Of a stretch of DNA of 64,000 bases, positions 44,792 through 52,984 are shown in pieces. The notes beneath the pieces were generated by a model, which worked only from the letters and a program-made list of their open reading frames with translations, made no database searches and was not told the DNA's origin. Location of the stretch: positions 1,116,001 to 1,180,000 of the forward strand of contig NZ_JAOEGC010000002.1 of assembly GCF_031801495.1 (NCBI RefSeq). Reading direction: 5' to 3'. Position 1 is the first letter of the stretch. Each line of letters begins with the position of its first letter. A program made the position numbers and the translations under genes. The DNA is from Agrobacterium tumefaciens_K. GTDB taxonomy: Bacteria > Pseudomonadota > Alphaproteobacteria > Rhizobiales > Rhizobiaceae.

Positions 44792-47481
44792 GATTCTGCT
44801 TTCTTCGATTTTGCTGCGGCCTTGGGCTTGGCCGCGGATTTGGCTTTCGTTGCCGTTTTCGCTTTGGTCGCCTTCGGCTTTGCGGCAGCGTCACCATCGG
44901 CAGACTTGGCTACAGGCTTCGCCGCGGCCTTCTTGGCCTTGGCAGGCTTGCCACCGGTGCCGGTCTTGGCGATGCGTTCGGCTATCAGCACCAGCGCCTC
45001 CTCCAGCGTCACGCTGTCTGGAGCCTGCGCCTTCGGAATAGTGGCATTGACCTTGCCCCAATTGACGTAGGGGCCGAAACGGCCGTCACGCACGGTAATC
45101 GCACCGCCATCGGGGTGATCGCCAAGCGTTTTCAGCGCAGCCGGGGTAGACGATCTGCCACGGCCAGGTGCTGCCTTCTTTTCGGCAATTACCGTCACGG
45201 CACGGTTGAGGCCGATTGAGAACACGTCCTCGACACTCTCTAGATTGGCGTAACCACCGTCATGCAGCAGGAACGGTCCATAGCGGCCGATACCGGCGGA
45301 AATCATCTTGCCGCTTTCCGGATGCTGACCGATATCGCGCGGCAGGTTGATGAGTGCGAGCGCCTTCTCGTGGTCGATCTCTTCCGGCTTCCAGCCTTTT
45401 GGCAGCGATGCGCGCTTGGCGTCCTTGCCGTCGCCACGCTGGATATATGGTCCGAAGCGGCCGGAACGCAGCGTCAGCTCTTCGCCCGTCATCGGGTCCG
45501 CGCCCAGCGCCTTCGGCTCGTTGAGGGCGGCGGCTTCCGCCTCCGCACCGTCCGAGGTGAGCTGACGCGTGTAGTTGCATTCGGGATAGTTTGAGCAGCC
45601 GACGAACGCGCCATACTTCCCAAGTTTCAGCGACAGGTTGCCGGTGCCGCAGACCTGGCAGATACGCGGATCGGAGCCGTCCTCGCGCTTGGGGAATACC
45701 AGCGGTGCCAGAACCTCGTTCAGCGCATCCAGAACGTTGGTGACACGCAGCTCCTTCGTGTCTTCGATCTGGGCGAAGAAATCCGACCAGAAGTCACGAA
45801 GAACCTGCTTCCAGTCCAGTTCACCGGCAGAAATGCGGTCGAGCTTTTCTTCCAGATCCGCGGTGAAATCATATTCGACGTATTTTGTGAAGAAGCTTTC
45901 GAGGAACGCCGTCACCAGCCGTCCACGCGAATGCGGAATGAGCTTGCGCTTGTCGACGATGATGTATTCGCGGTCGCTCAGCGTCTTCAGTGTCGCGGCG
46001 TAGGTGGAAGGACGGCCGATGCCGAGCTCTTCCATCTTCTTGATGAGCGATGCTTCCGAATAACGCGGCGGTGGTTCGGTGAAGTGCTGGCTGGCGTTGA
46101 TCTTCTGCCTGGCGAGGTTTTCGCGCGCGTTGATTTCGGGCAGGCGGCCTTCGTCGTCACCGTCGTCGCTCTGTTCGCCGTCTTCCTTCTGATCGGTATA
46201 GGCGGCGATGAAACCGTCGAAACGGATCACCGAACCAACTGCTCGAAGGCAGGCCTTCTCGCCCTTGTTGTCAGCGAGGATTTCAACGGTGGTGCGCTCG
46301 ATCTCGGCGGATGCCATCTGGCTGGCAATGGCACGCTTCCAGATCAGGTCGTATAGCCTGAACTGGTCGGCATCGAGAAACCGCTTCATCTTGTCCGGCG
46401 TGCGGTTGAAGTCGGTCGGACGGATGGCTTCGTGCGCCTCCTGCGCGTTCTTTGCCTTTGTGGAATAGAAACGGGCTTTCTCAGGCACGTATCGGCCACC
46501 GAACTGTTCGCCGATCGCGCGGCGAGCTGCATCAATCGCTTCCGGCGCCATCTGCACGCCGTCGGTACGCATATAGGTAATCAGACCTGCGGTTTCGCCG
46601 CCGATGTCGATACCTTCGTAAAGCTTCTGTGCGACCTGCATGGTGCGCGAAGCTCCGAAGCCCATGCGCGAGGAGGCGGCCTGCTGAAGTGTCGAGGTCG
46701 TGAACGGAGGGCCGGGATTGCGCTTGACCGGCTTGGCCTCGACGGTATCGACAACATAGGTCGCACCTTCGAGAAGGGTTTTGAGGCGGTTGGCGTCGTC
46801 GCCCGTCTTGATGCCTCTCGCCTGCAGGCGCTTGCCATCGGCAGACGTCAGCTTTGCTTCGAACTCGTCACCGCGTGGTGTCTTGAGAAGAGCGGAGAGG
46901 TTCCAGTACTCTTCCGAAACGAAGCGTTCGATTTCGGACTCGCGATCGCAGACAAGGCGAAGCGCTACGGACTGAACGCGGCCAGCCGAACGTGCGCCGG
47001 GCAGCTTGCGCCACAGCACCGGTGAAAGGTTGAAACCGACGAGATAGTCGAGTGCGCGGCGCGCCAGATAGGCGTCTACCAGCGGGATGTCGATGTCGCG
47101 CGGGTTCGCCATCGCATCGAGAACAGCCTTCTTGGTGATGGCGTTGAAGACCACGCGCTTGACGGGCTTGTCACCGATCACCTTCTTCTTTTTCAGAAGA
47201 TCGAGCACATGCCAGGAAATCGCCTCACCTTCGCGATCAGGGTCGGTTGCGAGAAACAGTCCGTCGGAGGATTTCACCGCATCGGCAATATCCTTCATGC
47301 GCTTCTGCGAGGCCGGGTCCACTTCCCAGGACATTTCGAAATCCTGGTCCGGCAGCACCGAGCCATCCTTGGCAGGAAGATCCCGAACGTGGCCAAAGGA
47401 TGCAAGAACCTTATAGCCCGAGCCAAGATACTTGTTGATCGTCTTGGCTTTGGCAGGAGATTCTACGACGACGACATTCAT
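44788..47481 (-). CDS. topA: DNA topoisomerase I
   Basis: Relaxes negative supercoils. 897 residues: N-terminal TOPRIM (MNVVVVESPAKAKTINKYLG, later LATDPDREGEAISWH), catalytic Tyr303 in ITYMRTDG, a tetracysteine zinc finger (ICQVCGTG and GCSNYPEC) near residue 610, and repeated C-terminal basic topoisomerase repeats (SGRFGPYIQRG, GRYGPFLLHDG, GRFGPYVNWG). The Lys/Ala-rich tail of about 60 residues is typical of alphaproteobacteria. It is co-transcribed with rnr. Confidence 0.97.
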   Translation of the reverse strand: MNVVVVESPAKAKTINKYLGSGYKVLASFGHVRDLPAKDGSVLPDQDFEMSWEVDPASQKRMKDIADAVKSSDGLFLATDPDREGEAISWHVLDLLKKKKVIGDKPVKRVVFNAITKKAVLDAMANPRDIDIPLVDAYLARRALDYLVGFNLSPVLWRKLPGARSAGRVQSVALRLVCDRESEIERFVSEEYWNLSALLKTPRGDEFEAKLTSADGKRLQARGIKTGDDANRLKTLLEGATYVVDTVEAKPVKRNPGPPFTTSTLQQAASSRMGFGASRTMQVAQKLYEGIDIGGETAGLITYMRTDGVQMAPEAIDAARRAIGEQFGGRYVPEKARFYSTKAKNAQEAHEAIRPTDFNRTPDKMKRFLDADQFRLYDLIWKRAIASQMASAEIERTTVEILADNKGEKACLRAVGSVIRFDGFIAAYTDQKEDGEQSDDGDDEGRLPEINARENLARQKINASQHFTEPPPRYSEASLIKKMEELGIGRPSTYAATLKTLSDREYIIVDKRKLIPHSRGRLVTAFLESFFTKYVEYDFTADLEEKLDRISAGELDWKQVLRDFWSDFFAQIEDTKELRVTNVLDALNEVLAPLVFPKREDGSDPRICQVCGTGNLSLKLGKYGAFVGCSNYPECNYTRQLTSDGAEAEAAALNEPKALGADPMTGEELTLRSGRFGPYIQRGDGKDAKRASLPKGWKPEEIDHEKALALINLPRDIGQHPESGKMISAGIGRYGPFLLHDGGYANLESVEDVFSIGLNRAVTVIAEKKAAPGRGRSSTPAALKTLGDHPDGGAITVRDGRFGPYVNWGKVNATIPKAQAPDSVTLEEALVLIAERIAKTGTGGKPAKAKKAAAKPVAKSADGDAAAKPKATKAKTATKAKSAAKPKAAAKSKKAES

Positions 47482-47736
47482 ATTTTTTTCTCTGGAACTG
47501 GTCCGTTAATGTGTCCCGGCCGCATGGGCGTGTTGCAGCGAGGCTTCTTTATATTTCGACATGGACAGGTAATGCGCGCTGGTCAAGAGGCAAGGGCGAT
47601 TTTCTCATTTCGGCACGAATGCAACCAGAGGATTATCTTTGATTGTATTGCAATTTTAAATAAACGAGTTATGGTTGCAATCATTATTCAATGCGTGCTG
47701 AAAATCTTTCCTCAGGCTGAATTCGCAGGGTATATT

Positions 47737-47943
47737 ATGGTCCCGGATAGAACACACGATAATGCCTATGGTGACGCAACGAGGGAAAATCTTGCCTACA
47801 TCCGGCAGATGTTGGCGGAGCTCCGGCAGGCCGCCAGCCGTGAAGGCGCGGACATGCTCTGTTACCTGATCGAGATGGCTTATGTGGAAGTCGGTGATAT
47901 ACAGAGCGGGCGACGCAAGCTCTCAATCCGCCATAACAAGTGA
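47737..47943 (+). CDS. Small conserved-looking acidic/helical protein, 68 residues
   Basis: The ATG at 47737 has AGGG 6 nt upstream. The protein is soluble, predicted helical (DATRENLAYIRQMLAELRQAA, EGADMLCYLIEMAYVEVGDI) and ends with a basic tail (SGRRKLSIRHNK). It is likely a small rhizobial hypothetical protein; I do not recognise a characterised family. Its last 21 bases overlap the 3-prime end of dprA on the other strand. The alternative upstream start would add hydrophobic residues (MVAIIIQCVLKIF) and lacks a better ribosome site. Confidence 0.6.
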   Translation: MVPDRTHDNAYGDATRENLAYIRQMLAELRQAASREGADMLCYLIEMAYVEVGDIQSGRRKLSIRHNK

Positions 47944-49065
47944 AACCAGCCCCCCGGTATGCCGGTTTAGCCGACCGGCGATATCCAGTTCCAGAAGCAC
48001 CATGTGAACCGTGGCAGGCGACAGTCCCGTATGGCGGATGATGTCGTCTGTCTCGACAGGCGAGGGACCGAGCGCAGCCGCAATGATGTTGCGCTCCGTA
48101 TCTTCGGGCGGCGACATGTCGGTTTCGCGTGCCGGTTCCTCGACTTTCCGCTCGAGCGGAAGGACTGGTTCCATCATCGGATGCAGGGCATCGAGAATGT
48201 CGGCTGCGCCCGTTGTCAGCATGGCGCCTTCCTTGATGAGCCGGTTGGTTCCGTGACAACGCGGGTCGAGTGGTGATCCCGGAACGGCAAAGACGAGGCG
48301 CCCTGCTTCGCCCGCAAGCCGGGCAGTAATCAGCGAGCCGGAACGTTCCGCCGCTTCCACGATCACGACACCAAGCGAGACCCCGGCGATCAATCGGTTG
48401 CGGCGCGGGAAATCCCGCGGCCGAGGCTCCCACCCAAAGGGCATTTCGCTGATGGTTGCGCCGCCTTTGTCATAGATTTCCTGCAGCAGGCCGAAATTTT
48501 CCTGCGGATACGGCCGGTCGAGCCCACCCGCCAGCATAGCCACGGTTCCGGTTGGGAGACTGGCGCGGTGTGCGGCGGCATCGATCCCGCGCGCAAGGCC
48601 GGATGCGATGGTATAGCCTGCCCGTCCGCATTCCTGCGCCAGCATGGCTGCAAATTTCGCGCCGTTGATCGACGCATTGCGCGAACCGACAATGCCGATG
48701 GAGGGGCGTGTCAATGTGGCGCCTGATCCCCGCATAGCGATCAGCGGTGGCGCGCCGTCCACATGTCTCAATGCAGGTGGATAGTCCGGCTCTCCGATGC
48801 CGACGAAACGTGCGCCGAACCTCACGGCCGTGTCGATTTCGCGTTCAGCCTCCGCCTGCGTTGTGATGCGCAGGCTTCGCGACGAACCGCCGCGCCGCGA
48901 AAGCTCGGGCAGTGCCTCGAGCGCGTGTTCGGCGCTGCCGTAGTGATTGATGAGTTCGCGGAACGTGACTGGACCGATATTGTCGCTGCGGATCAGCCGA
49001 AGCCAGGCGACTTTCTGCCTGTCGGAAAGCGCCATGCCCTGTCGTTTTATTCCGTCGTGCGGCAT
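47923..49065 (-). CDS. dprA: DNA processing protein DprA (Smf)
   Basis: Loads RecA on incoming single-stranded DNA during transformation. 380 residues from the ATG at 49065 (a TTG one codon upstream is in frame). A SAM-like N-terminal helical region is followed by the Rossmann-fold DprA domain (RPSIGIVGSRNASINGAKFAAMLA, SGLARGIDAAAHRASL, FPRRNRLIAGVS, TARLAGEAGRLVFAVPGSPLDP) and a C-terminal winged-helix (DDIIRHTGLSPATVHMVLLELDIAGRL). Its ribosome site GAGGG is part of a hairpin. plsY lies 36 nt upstream. Confidence 0.93.
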   Translation of the reverse strand: MPHDGIKRQGMALSDRQKVAWLRLIRSDNIGPVTFRELINHYGSAEHALEALPELSRRGGSSRSLRITTQAEAEREIDTAVRFGARFVGIGEPDYPPALRHVDGAPPLIAMRGSGATLTRPSIGIVGSRNASINGAKFAAMLAQECGRAGYTIASGLARGIDAAAHRASLPTGTVAMLAGGLDRPYPQENFGLLQEIYDKGGATISEMPFGWEPRPRDFPRRNRLIAGVSLGVVIVEAAERSGSLITARLAGEAGRLVFAVPGSPLDPRCHGTNRLIKEGAMLTTGAADILDALHPMMEPVLPLERKVEEPARETDMSPPEDTERNIIAAALGPSPVETDDIIRHTGLSPATVHMVLLELDIAGRLNRHTGGLVSLVMAD

Positions 49066-49066
49066 C

Positions 49067-49098
49067 AAACGCCCTCGCTAAGAGGGCGAATGGCGTTT
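49067..49098 (-). repeat. Hairpin overlapping the dprA ribosome-binding site
   Basis: CGCCCTC (49070-49076) pairs with GAGGGCG (49082-49088) around a 5-nt loop, and an alternative pairing AAACGCC/GGCGTTT (49067-49073 with 49092-49098) is also possible. On the dprA transcript the stem contains GAGGG, the likely Shine-Dalgarno 6 nt before the ATG. The two mutually exclusive stems could restrict translation. Confidence 0.5.
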
Positions 49099-49101
49099 GC
49101 C

Positions 49102-49719
49102 TTAGCCCTTCTGGCCGATCTTGCTTTCCGTGCCTGCGACAAGACGCTTGATGTTTTCACGATGTTTCCACCACGAAATGACGCTCAGGAGCGTAACGAG
49201 CAGCGCGGTTTTTTCGGGTCCGAGTATCCACAATGCCGCGGGAATGACAAGCATCGCCACCAGTGCGGAAAGCGAGGAATAACGGGTGATGAAGGCCGTC
49301 ACCAGCCACACCGCGGCAAAGCCCAGCATCATCAGCGGTGCAGCACCCAGCAGCACGCCGATATAGGTCGCGACACCCTTGCCGCCCTTGAAGCCCAGCC
49401 AGACCGGAAACAGGTGGCCGAGGAAGGCGAAGAAGCCTGCGACCAGCGATGCTTCGTATCCCCACAGCGCATTGGCGACCAGCACCGCAGCCGTACCCTT
49501 CAGCGCATCGAGCAGCAATGTCGCGGCAGCGAGTTTCTTGTTGCCGGTACGCAGCACGTTGGTCGCGCCGATGTTGCCCGAACCGATCTTGCGGACGTCG
49601 CCCAGACCGGCGGCACGGGTCAGGATCAGGCCGAACGGGATCGAGCCGAGCAGATAACCGACCAGCGCGGCAAGCGCGAGCAGGGAGGCTGCCGTCTCCC
49701 AGACAGTCAATACAGTCAT
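49102..49719 (-). CDS. plsY: Glycerol-3-phosphate acyltransferase PlsY
   Basis: Inner-membrane acyltransferase that uses acyl-phosphate to make lysophosphatidic acid, the first step of phospholipid synthesis. 205 residues, about five transmembrane segments, with the three PlsY motifs: SGNIGATNVLRTG (motif 1), FKGGKGVAT (motif 2) and, near the C terminus, RYSSLSALVAML then WWKHRENIKRL (motif 3). Upstream neighbours are pyrC' and pyrB. Confidence 0.94.
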   Translation of the reverse strand: MTVLTVWETAASLLALAALVGYLLGSIPFGLILTRAAGLGDVRKIGSGNIGATNVLRTGNKKLAAATLLLDALKGTAAVLVANALWGYEASLVAGFFAFLGHLFPVWLGFKGGKGVATYIGVLLGAAPLMMLGFAAVWLVTAFITRYSSLSALVAMLVIPAALWILGPEKTALLVTLLSVISWWKHRENIKRLVAGTESKIGQKG

Positions 49720-49762
49720 TCAAATGTCCCCTGTCTTCGTGCTTTCCGTAACGTAAGTTTCA

Positions 49763-51052
49763 TCACAACTCGTGAACCTGTTTGCCCGCCACGTAGGTGG
49801 CGACAACACGGCCGCTGAAACGTGCATCCTCGAACGGCGTGTTCTTGGATTTCGATACCAGATTCTTTTCCGATACAAGCCAAGGTTCTTCGAGGTCGAT
49901 GAGTGTGATGTCAGCCTTCGCTCCGGCCTTCAGCGTGCCGGCATCAAGCCCGAAGATCTGGGCCGGACGGGTCGAAAGCGCATCGATCAGCCGCATCAGC
50001 GGAACGTCGCCGCTATGGTAGAGGCGAAGAGCCGCAGCCAGCATGGTTTCCAGCCCCACCGCGCCGCTTGCCGCATCCGAGAAGGGCAGGCGCTTGGTGT
50101 CCACATCCTGCGGATCATGAGAGGAGACGATGATGTCGATGGTCCCGTCCTTCAGCGCTTCCACCATCGCCTTGCGGTCGTCTTCCGAACGCAGAGGCGG
50201 GGAGAGCTTGAAGAAGGTGCGATACTCGCCGATGTCGTTTTCATTGAGCGTCAGGTGGTTGATCGAGATGCCGCAGGTCGCCTTGACGCCCCGCGACCGC
50301 GCCAGCCTGATTGCCTCGGCCGATTCCGGTACGGAAATCTTGGCGGCGTGGTAGAGCGCTCGTGTCAGCCCGGCGATGCGCAGATCGCGCTCCAGCGGAA
50401 TGATCTCGGCTTCCTTCGGAATGCCGGGCAGGCCGAGCCAGCTTGCGAAAAGTCCCTCGTTCATATCGCCGTTGCCGATATATTTGTCGCGGGTTTCGAG
50501 CGCGATCACCGCGCCCAGTTCGCGGGCGTAGGTCATTGCCCGGCGAAGCACCAGCGTGTCGGAAAGCGCCTTGCGGCCATTGGTGAAGGCAACGGCACCC
50601 GCTTCTTTCAGCATGCCGAACTCGGTCATTTCCTCGCCGCGCAACCCTTTGGTTACAGCTGCCGCCGGGTGGACGTTGACCAGCGCCTTGTCACGCGCCG
50701 TCTTTTTCACGAATTCCACGAGCGCGATATCGTCGATGACGGGATCGGTATCCGGCATCACGATGATGCTGGTGACGCCACCCGCCGCTGCCGCACGAGA
50801 GGCGGACTCGATCGTTTCGCGGTGTTCGGCACCGGGTTCGCCGACGAATACGCGGGCATCGACCAGACCGGGAACCGCAATCAGCCCCTTGCAGTCGCGA
50901 ACGGTCGCACCTTCCGGCACACCCTGATTGCGGGCGTCCTTGCCTGCCGCGAGAATGGTGCCATCAGCGCCGATGACGATGCTGCCGGTTTCGTCGAGGT
51001 TGCGGGAGGGATCGATGATGCGGAGGTTGTTCAGAACGGTAACGGCACTCAT
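49763..51052 (-). CDS. pyrC: Dihydroorotase-like protein lacking metal ligands (PyrC')
   Basis: 429 residues with the dihydroorotase/amidohydrolase fold, coupled to pyrB by a 4-nt overlap. The metal-binding HxH after PGLVD is replaced (PGLVDARVFVGEPG), the lysine/aspartate pocket reads AFTNGRKALSD, the usual HAED-type histidine is absent (ALETRDKYIG) and the catalytic TDHAPH is IIVSSHDPQD. It therefore cannot bind the usual zinc pair. Non-catalytic PyrC' proteins are known partners needed for stable or active class A-type aspartate carbamoyltransferase, the likely role here. An active dihydroorotase must lie elsewhere. The symbol follows usual annotation. Confidence 0.9.
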   Translation of the reverse strand: MSAVTVLNNLRIIDPSRNLDETGSIVIGADGTILAAGKDARNQGVPEGATVRDCKGLIAVPGLVDARVFVGEPGAEHRETIESASRAAAAGGVTSIIVMPDTDPVIDDIALVEFVKKTARDKALVNVHPAAAVTKGLRGEEMTEFGMLKEAGAVAFTNGRKALSDTLVLRRAMTYARELGAVIALETRDKYIGNGDMNEGLFASWLGLPGIPKEAEIIPLERDLRIAGLTRALYHAAKISVPESAEAIRLARSRGVKATCGISINHLTLNENDIGEYRTFFKLSPPLRSEDDRKAMVEALKDGTIDIIVSSHDPQDVDTKRLPFSDAASGAVGLETMLAAALRLYHSGDVPLMRLIDALSTRPAQIFGLDAGTLKAGAKADITLIDLEEPWLVSEKNLVSKSKNTPFEDARFSGRVVATYVAGKQVHEL

Positions 51053-51990
51053 ACGCGCTCACCCTGATTTTGCGAGACAAGCAGGGTTTCCATCACCGCC
51101 ATGCGAACGGCGACCCCCATTTCAACCTGGCTTTCGATCACGCTCTGCGGACCGTCCGCCACCTCGGATGCGATTTCCACACCGCGGTTCATTGGGCCGG
51201 GATGCATGACGAGCGCATCGTCCTTGGCAGCCTTCAGTTTTTCGGCGTCGAGGCCGTAATAATGGAAATATTCGCGCACTGAAGGCACGAAGGAGCCAGA
51301 CATGCGCTCGCGCTGCAGGCGCAGCATCATCACCACGTCGGCGTCTTTCAGACCTTCCTTCATGTCGTGATAGACTTCCACGCTCATGTCGCGAATACCG
51401 GACGGCAGCAGCGTTGCAGGCGCGACGACGCGAACCCGCGCACCCATCTGGTTCAGGAGAATGATGTTGGAGCGGGCAACACGCGAATGCAGCACGTCAC
51501 CGCAGATCGCTACCGTGATACCGGATAGCGTTCCCTTGGCACGGCGGATGGTCAGCGCGTCGAGCAGCGCCTGCGTCGGATGTTCGTGCTGGCCGTCACC
51601 GGCGTTGACTACGGAGCACGCGACTTTCTGCGCGAGAAGCGCTGCCGCACCGGCAGAGGAGTGGCGCACCACCAGGACGTCCGGTCGCATCGCGTTCAGC
51701 GTCATGGCCGTGTCGATCAGCGTTTCGCCCTTTTTGACGGACGAATTGCCGACCGACATGTTCATCACGTCAGCGCCGAGGCGTTTTCCAGCCAGCTCAA
51801 AGGAGGACTGCGTGCGGGTCGAGGCTTCGAAGAACAGGTTGATCTGCGTGAGGCCACGCAATGTCGTGGTCTTCTTCTCGCGCTGACGGCTGATTTTCAC
51901 CGCCTCGTCGGCTTTGTCGAGAAGAAGGGTGATATCCTGATGGGAAAGCCCCTTGATGCCGAGGAGATGGCGGTGGGGGAAGAAGACCAT
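51049..51990 (-). CDS. pyrB: Aspartate carbamoyltransferase catalytic subunit
   Basis: Second step of pyrimidine synthesis: carbamoyl phosphate plus aspartate to carbamoyl aspartate. 313 residues with the carbamoyl-phosphate motif STRTQSSFELAGKRLGAD, GDGQHEHPTQALLD, the aspartate loop region MMLRLQRER and HPGPMNRGVEI. No pyrI regulatory subunit is adjacent, and the PyrC' partner overlaps by 4 nt. AGGAGG lies 8 nt before the start, and a strong hairpin precedes it. Confidence 0.96.
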   Translation of the reverse strand: MVFFPHRHLLGIKGLSHQDITLLLDKADEAVKISRQREKKTTTLRGLTQINLFFEASTRTQSSFELAGKRLGADVMNMSVGNSSVKKGETLIDTAMTLNAMRPDVLVVRHSSAGAAALLAQKVACSVVNAGDGQHEHPTQALLDALTIRRAKGTLSGITVAICGDVLHSRVARSNIILLNQMGARVRVVAPATLLPSGIRDMSVEVYHDMKEGLKDADVVMMLRLQRERMSGSFVPSVREYFHYYGLDAEKLKAAKDDALVMHPGPMNRGVEIASEVADGPQSVIESQVEMGVAVRMAVMETLLVSQNQGERV

Positions 51991-52288
51991 GCGGTTTGCC
52001 TCCTGAAGGGCGTCGCATTTTCCCGTGAAAATGCCCGGAACGCCCGAATGCTGGTCCGTGCGCTCCCATTCGCTGTCTACACGCCTGTGGAGCGCCGCGG
52101 AAATCGGTCCTGCGCTCTATAGAGACTGCTTCAGCGGGGGGCAAGCGTTCGCGCGCTCTGCGAGCGAAAACATGGGGATGTTTTCCCGCTTGCTTTATAT
52201 CAAAGCGTGACTTGGTATGGTCAGGCAGTTTCCTTGACAGCAATCGCAGCCGAATGAATGTCTGCGAGAGGTAACTGGAAATATCGCC
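51991..52288. other. Divergent regulatory region between pyrB and the LysE-type gene
   Basis: About 300 bases with the two divergent promoters, the pyrB leader hairpin at 52008-52045 and AGGAGG for pyrB (51999-52004). No open frame with recognisable coding features. Confidence 0.5.
52008..52045 (-). promoter_or_regulatory. Leader hairpin just upstream of the pyrB ribosome site
   Basis: An inner 8-bp stem, GCATTTTC (52015-52022) with GAAAATGC (52027-52034), has the loop CCGT. It is enclosed by GGGCGT (52008-52013) with ACGCCC (52040-52045). On the pyrB message it ends 3 nt before AGGAGG. No T-run follows, so it is not a simple terminator and could act at the level of translation or as a protein site. 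Confidence 0.55.
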
Positions 52289-52867
52289 ATGTCTTCTTAT
52301 TCAGTCTTTGCCCTGGCCGTTCTCGCCCTTCTGCTGACACCCGGTCCGACCAACACGCTTCTGGCGCTCTCCGGAGCTGGGCGGGGCGTGAGGGCGTCCC
52401 TGCCGCTGATGCTGGGGGAGATCGCCGGTTATCAGCTGGTCATTCTGTCGCTTGTCTTTTTTGTCTCCGGTTTTCTGGAGGCGCATGTAGAACTCGCCGC
52501 AGCCGTAAAGCTTTGCGCTGCGATATGGGTGGCGTTTCTGGCGGCGCGGCTATGGACCTTGCCGTCCTCTGCGCCCATAGGCGAGGCGATTTCCGCCCGG
52601 AGGGTTTTCGTCACGACATGTCTGAACCCGAAGGCAGTGATTGTCGGTCTGGTGCTGCTGCCGCAGGCGCCATTTGCCACTATATGGCTCTATATCCTGC
52701 TGTTCTCGGTCCTGGTGGCGCTTGCTGCGCTCGTCTGGCTCTCTGCCGGTGCCTTTCTCATCCGTCATACCAGCCAGTCATCTCCACGCCTCGTTCGCGG
52801 CACCGCGTCGGGTTTTCTGCTGGTCCTGTCGCTGGGGCTTGCCGGAAACGTGTTCGGCATTCTCTAG
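52289..52867 (+). CDS. LysE/RhtB-family amino-acid exporter
   Basis: 192-residue inner-membrane protein with about six hydrophobic segments. The first segment ends with the family motif ALLLTPGPTNTLLALSGAGRG (the TPGP turn typical of LysE/RhtB), and a later CLNPKAVIVGLVLLP matches the second conserved proline region. The substrate is unknown. A GAGAGG site and the spacing support the ATG at 52289. It is divergent from pyrB. Confidence 0.88.
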   Translation: MSSYSVFALAVLALLLTPGPTNTLLALSGAGRGVRASLPLMLGEIAGYQLVILSLVFFVSGFLEAHVELAAAVKLCAAIWVAFLAARLWTLPSSAPIGEAISARRVFVTTCLNPKAVIVGLVLLPQAPFATIWLYILLFSVLVALAALVWLSAGAFLIRHTSQSSPRLVRGTASGFLLVLSLGLAGNVFGIL

Positions 52868-52920
52868 GCTGGTTCTGAAAAACGCCGAAAGCGGCTGTTT
52901 AATCCCTTCAATCGCTTCCT

Positions 52921-52957
52921 GTGGGTGAAATTATGCAATATCACCCACTATGCAATT
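52921..52957 (+). promoter_or_regulatory. Compound repeat upstream of the acyl-CoA dehydrogenase gene
   Basis: A perfect 8-bp inverted repeat GTGGGTGA (52921-52928) and TCACCCAC (52941-52948) with a 12-nt spacer interleaves with two direct copies of TATGCAAT (52932-52939, 52950-52957; 18 nt apart). It ends 27 nt before the start codon. The layout suggests an operator for one or two dimeric regulators. Confidence 0.5.
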
Positions 52958-52984
52958 CCAATAAAAAGCAGCTAGAAGCACTTG

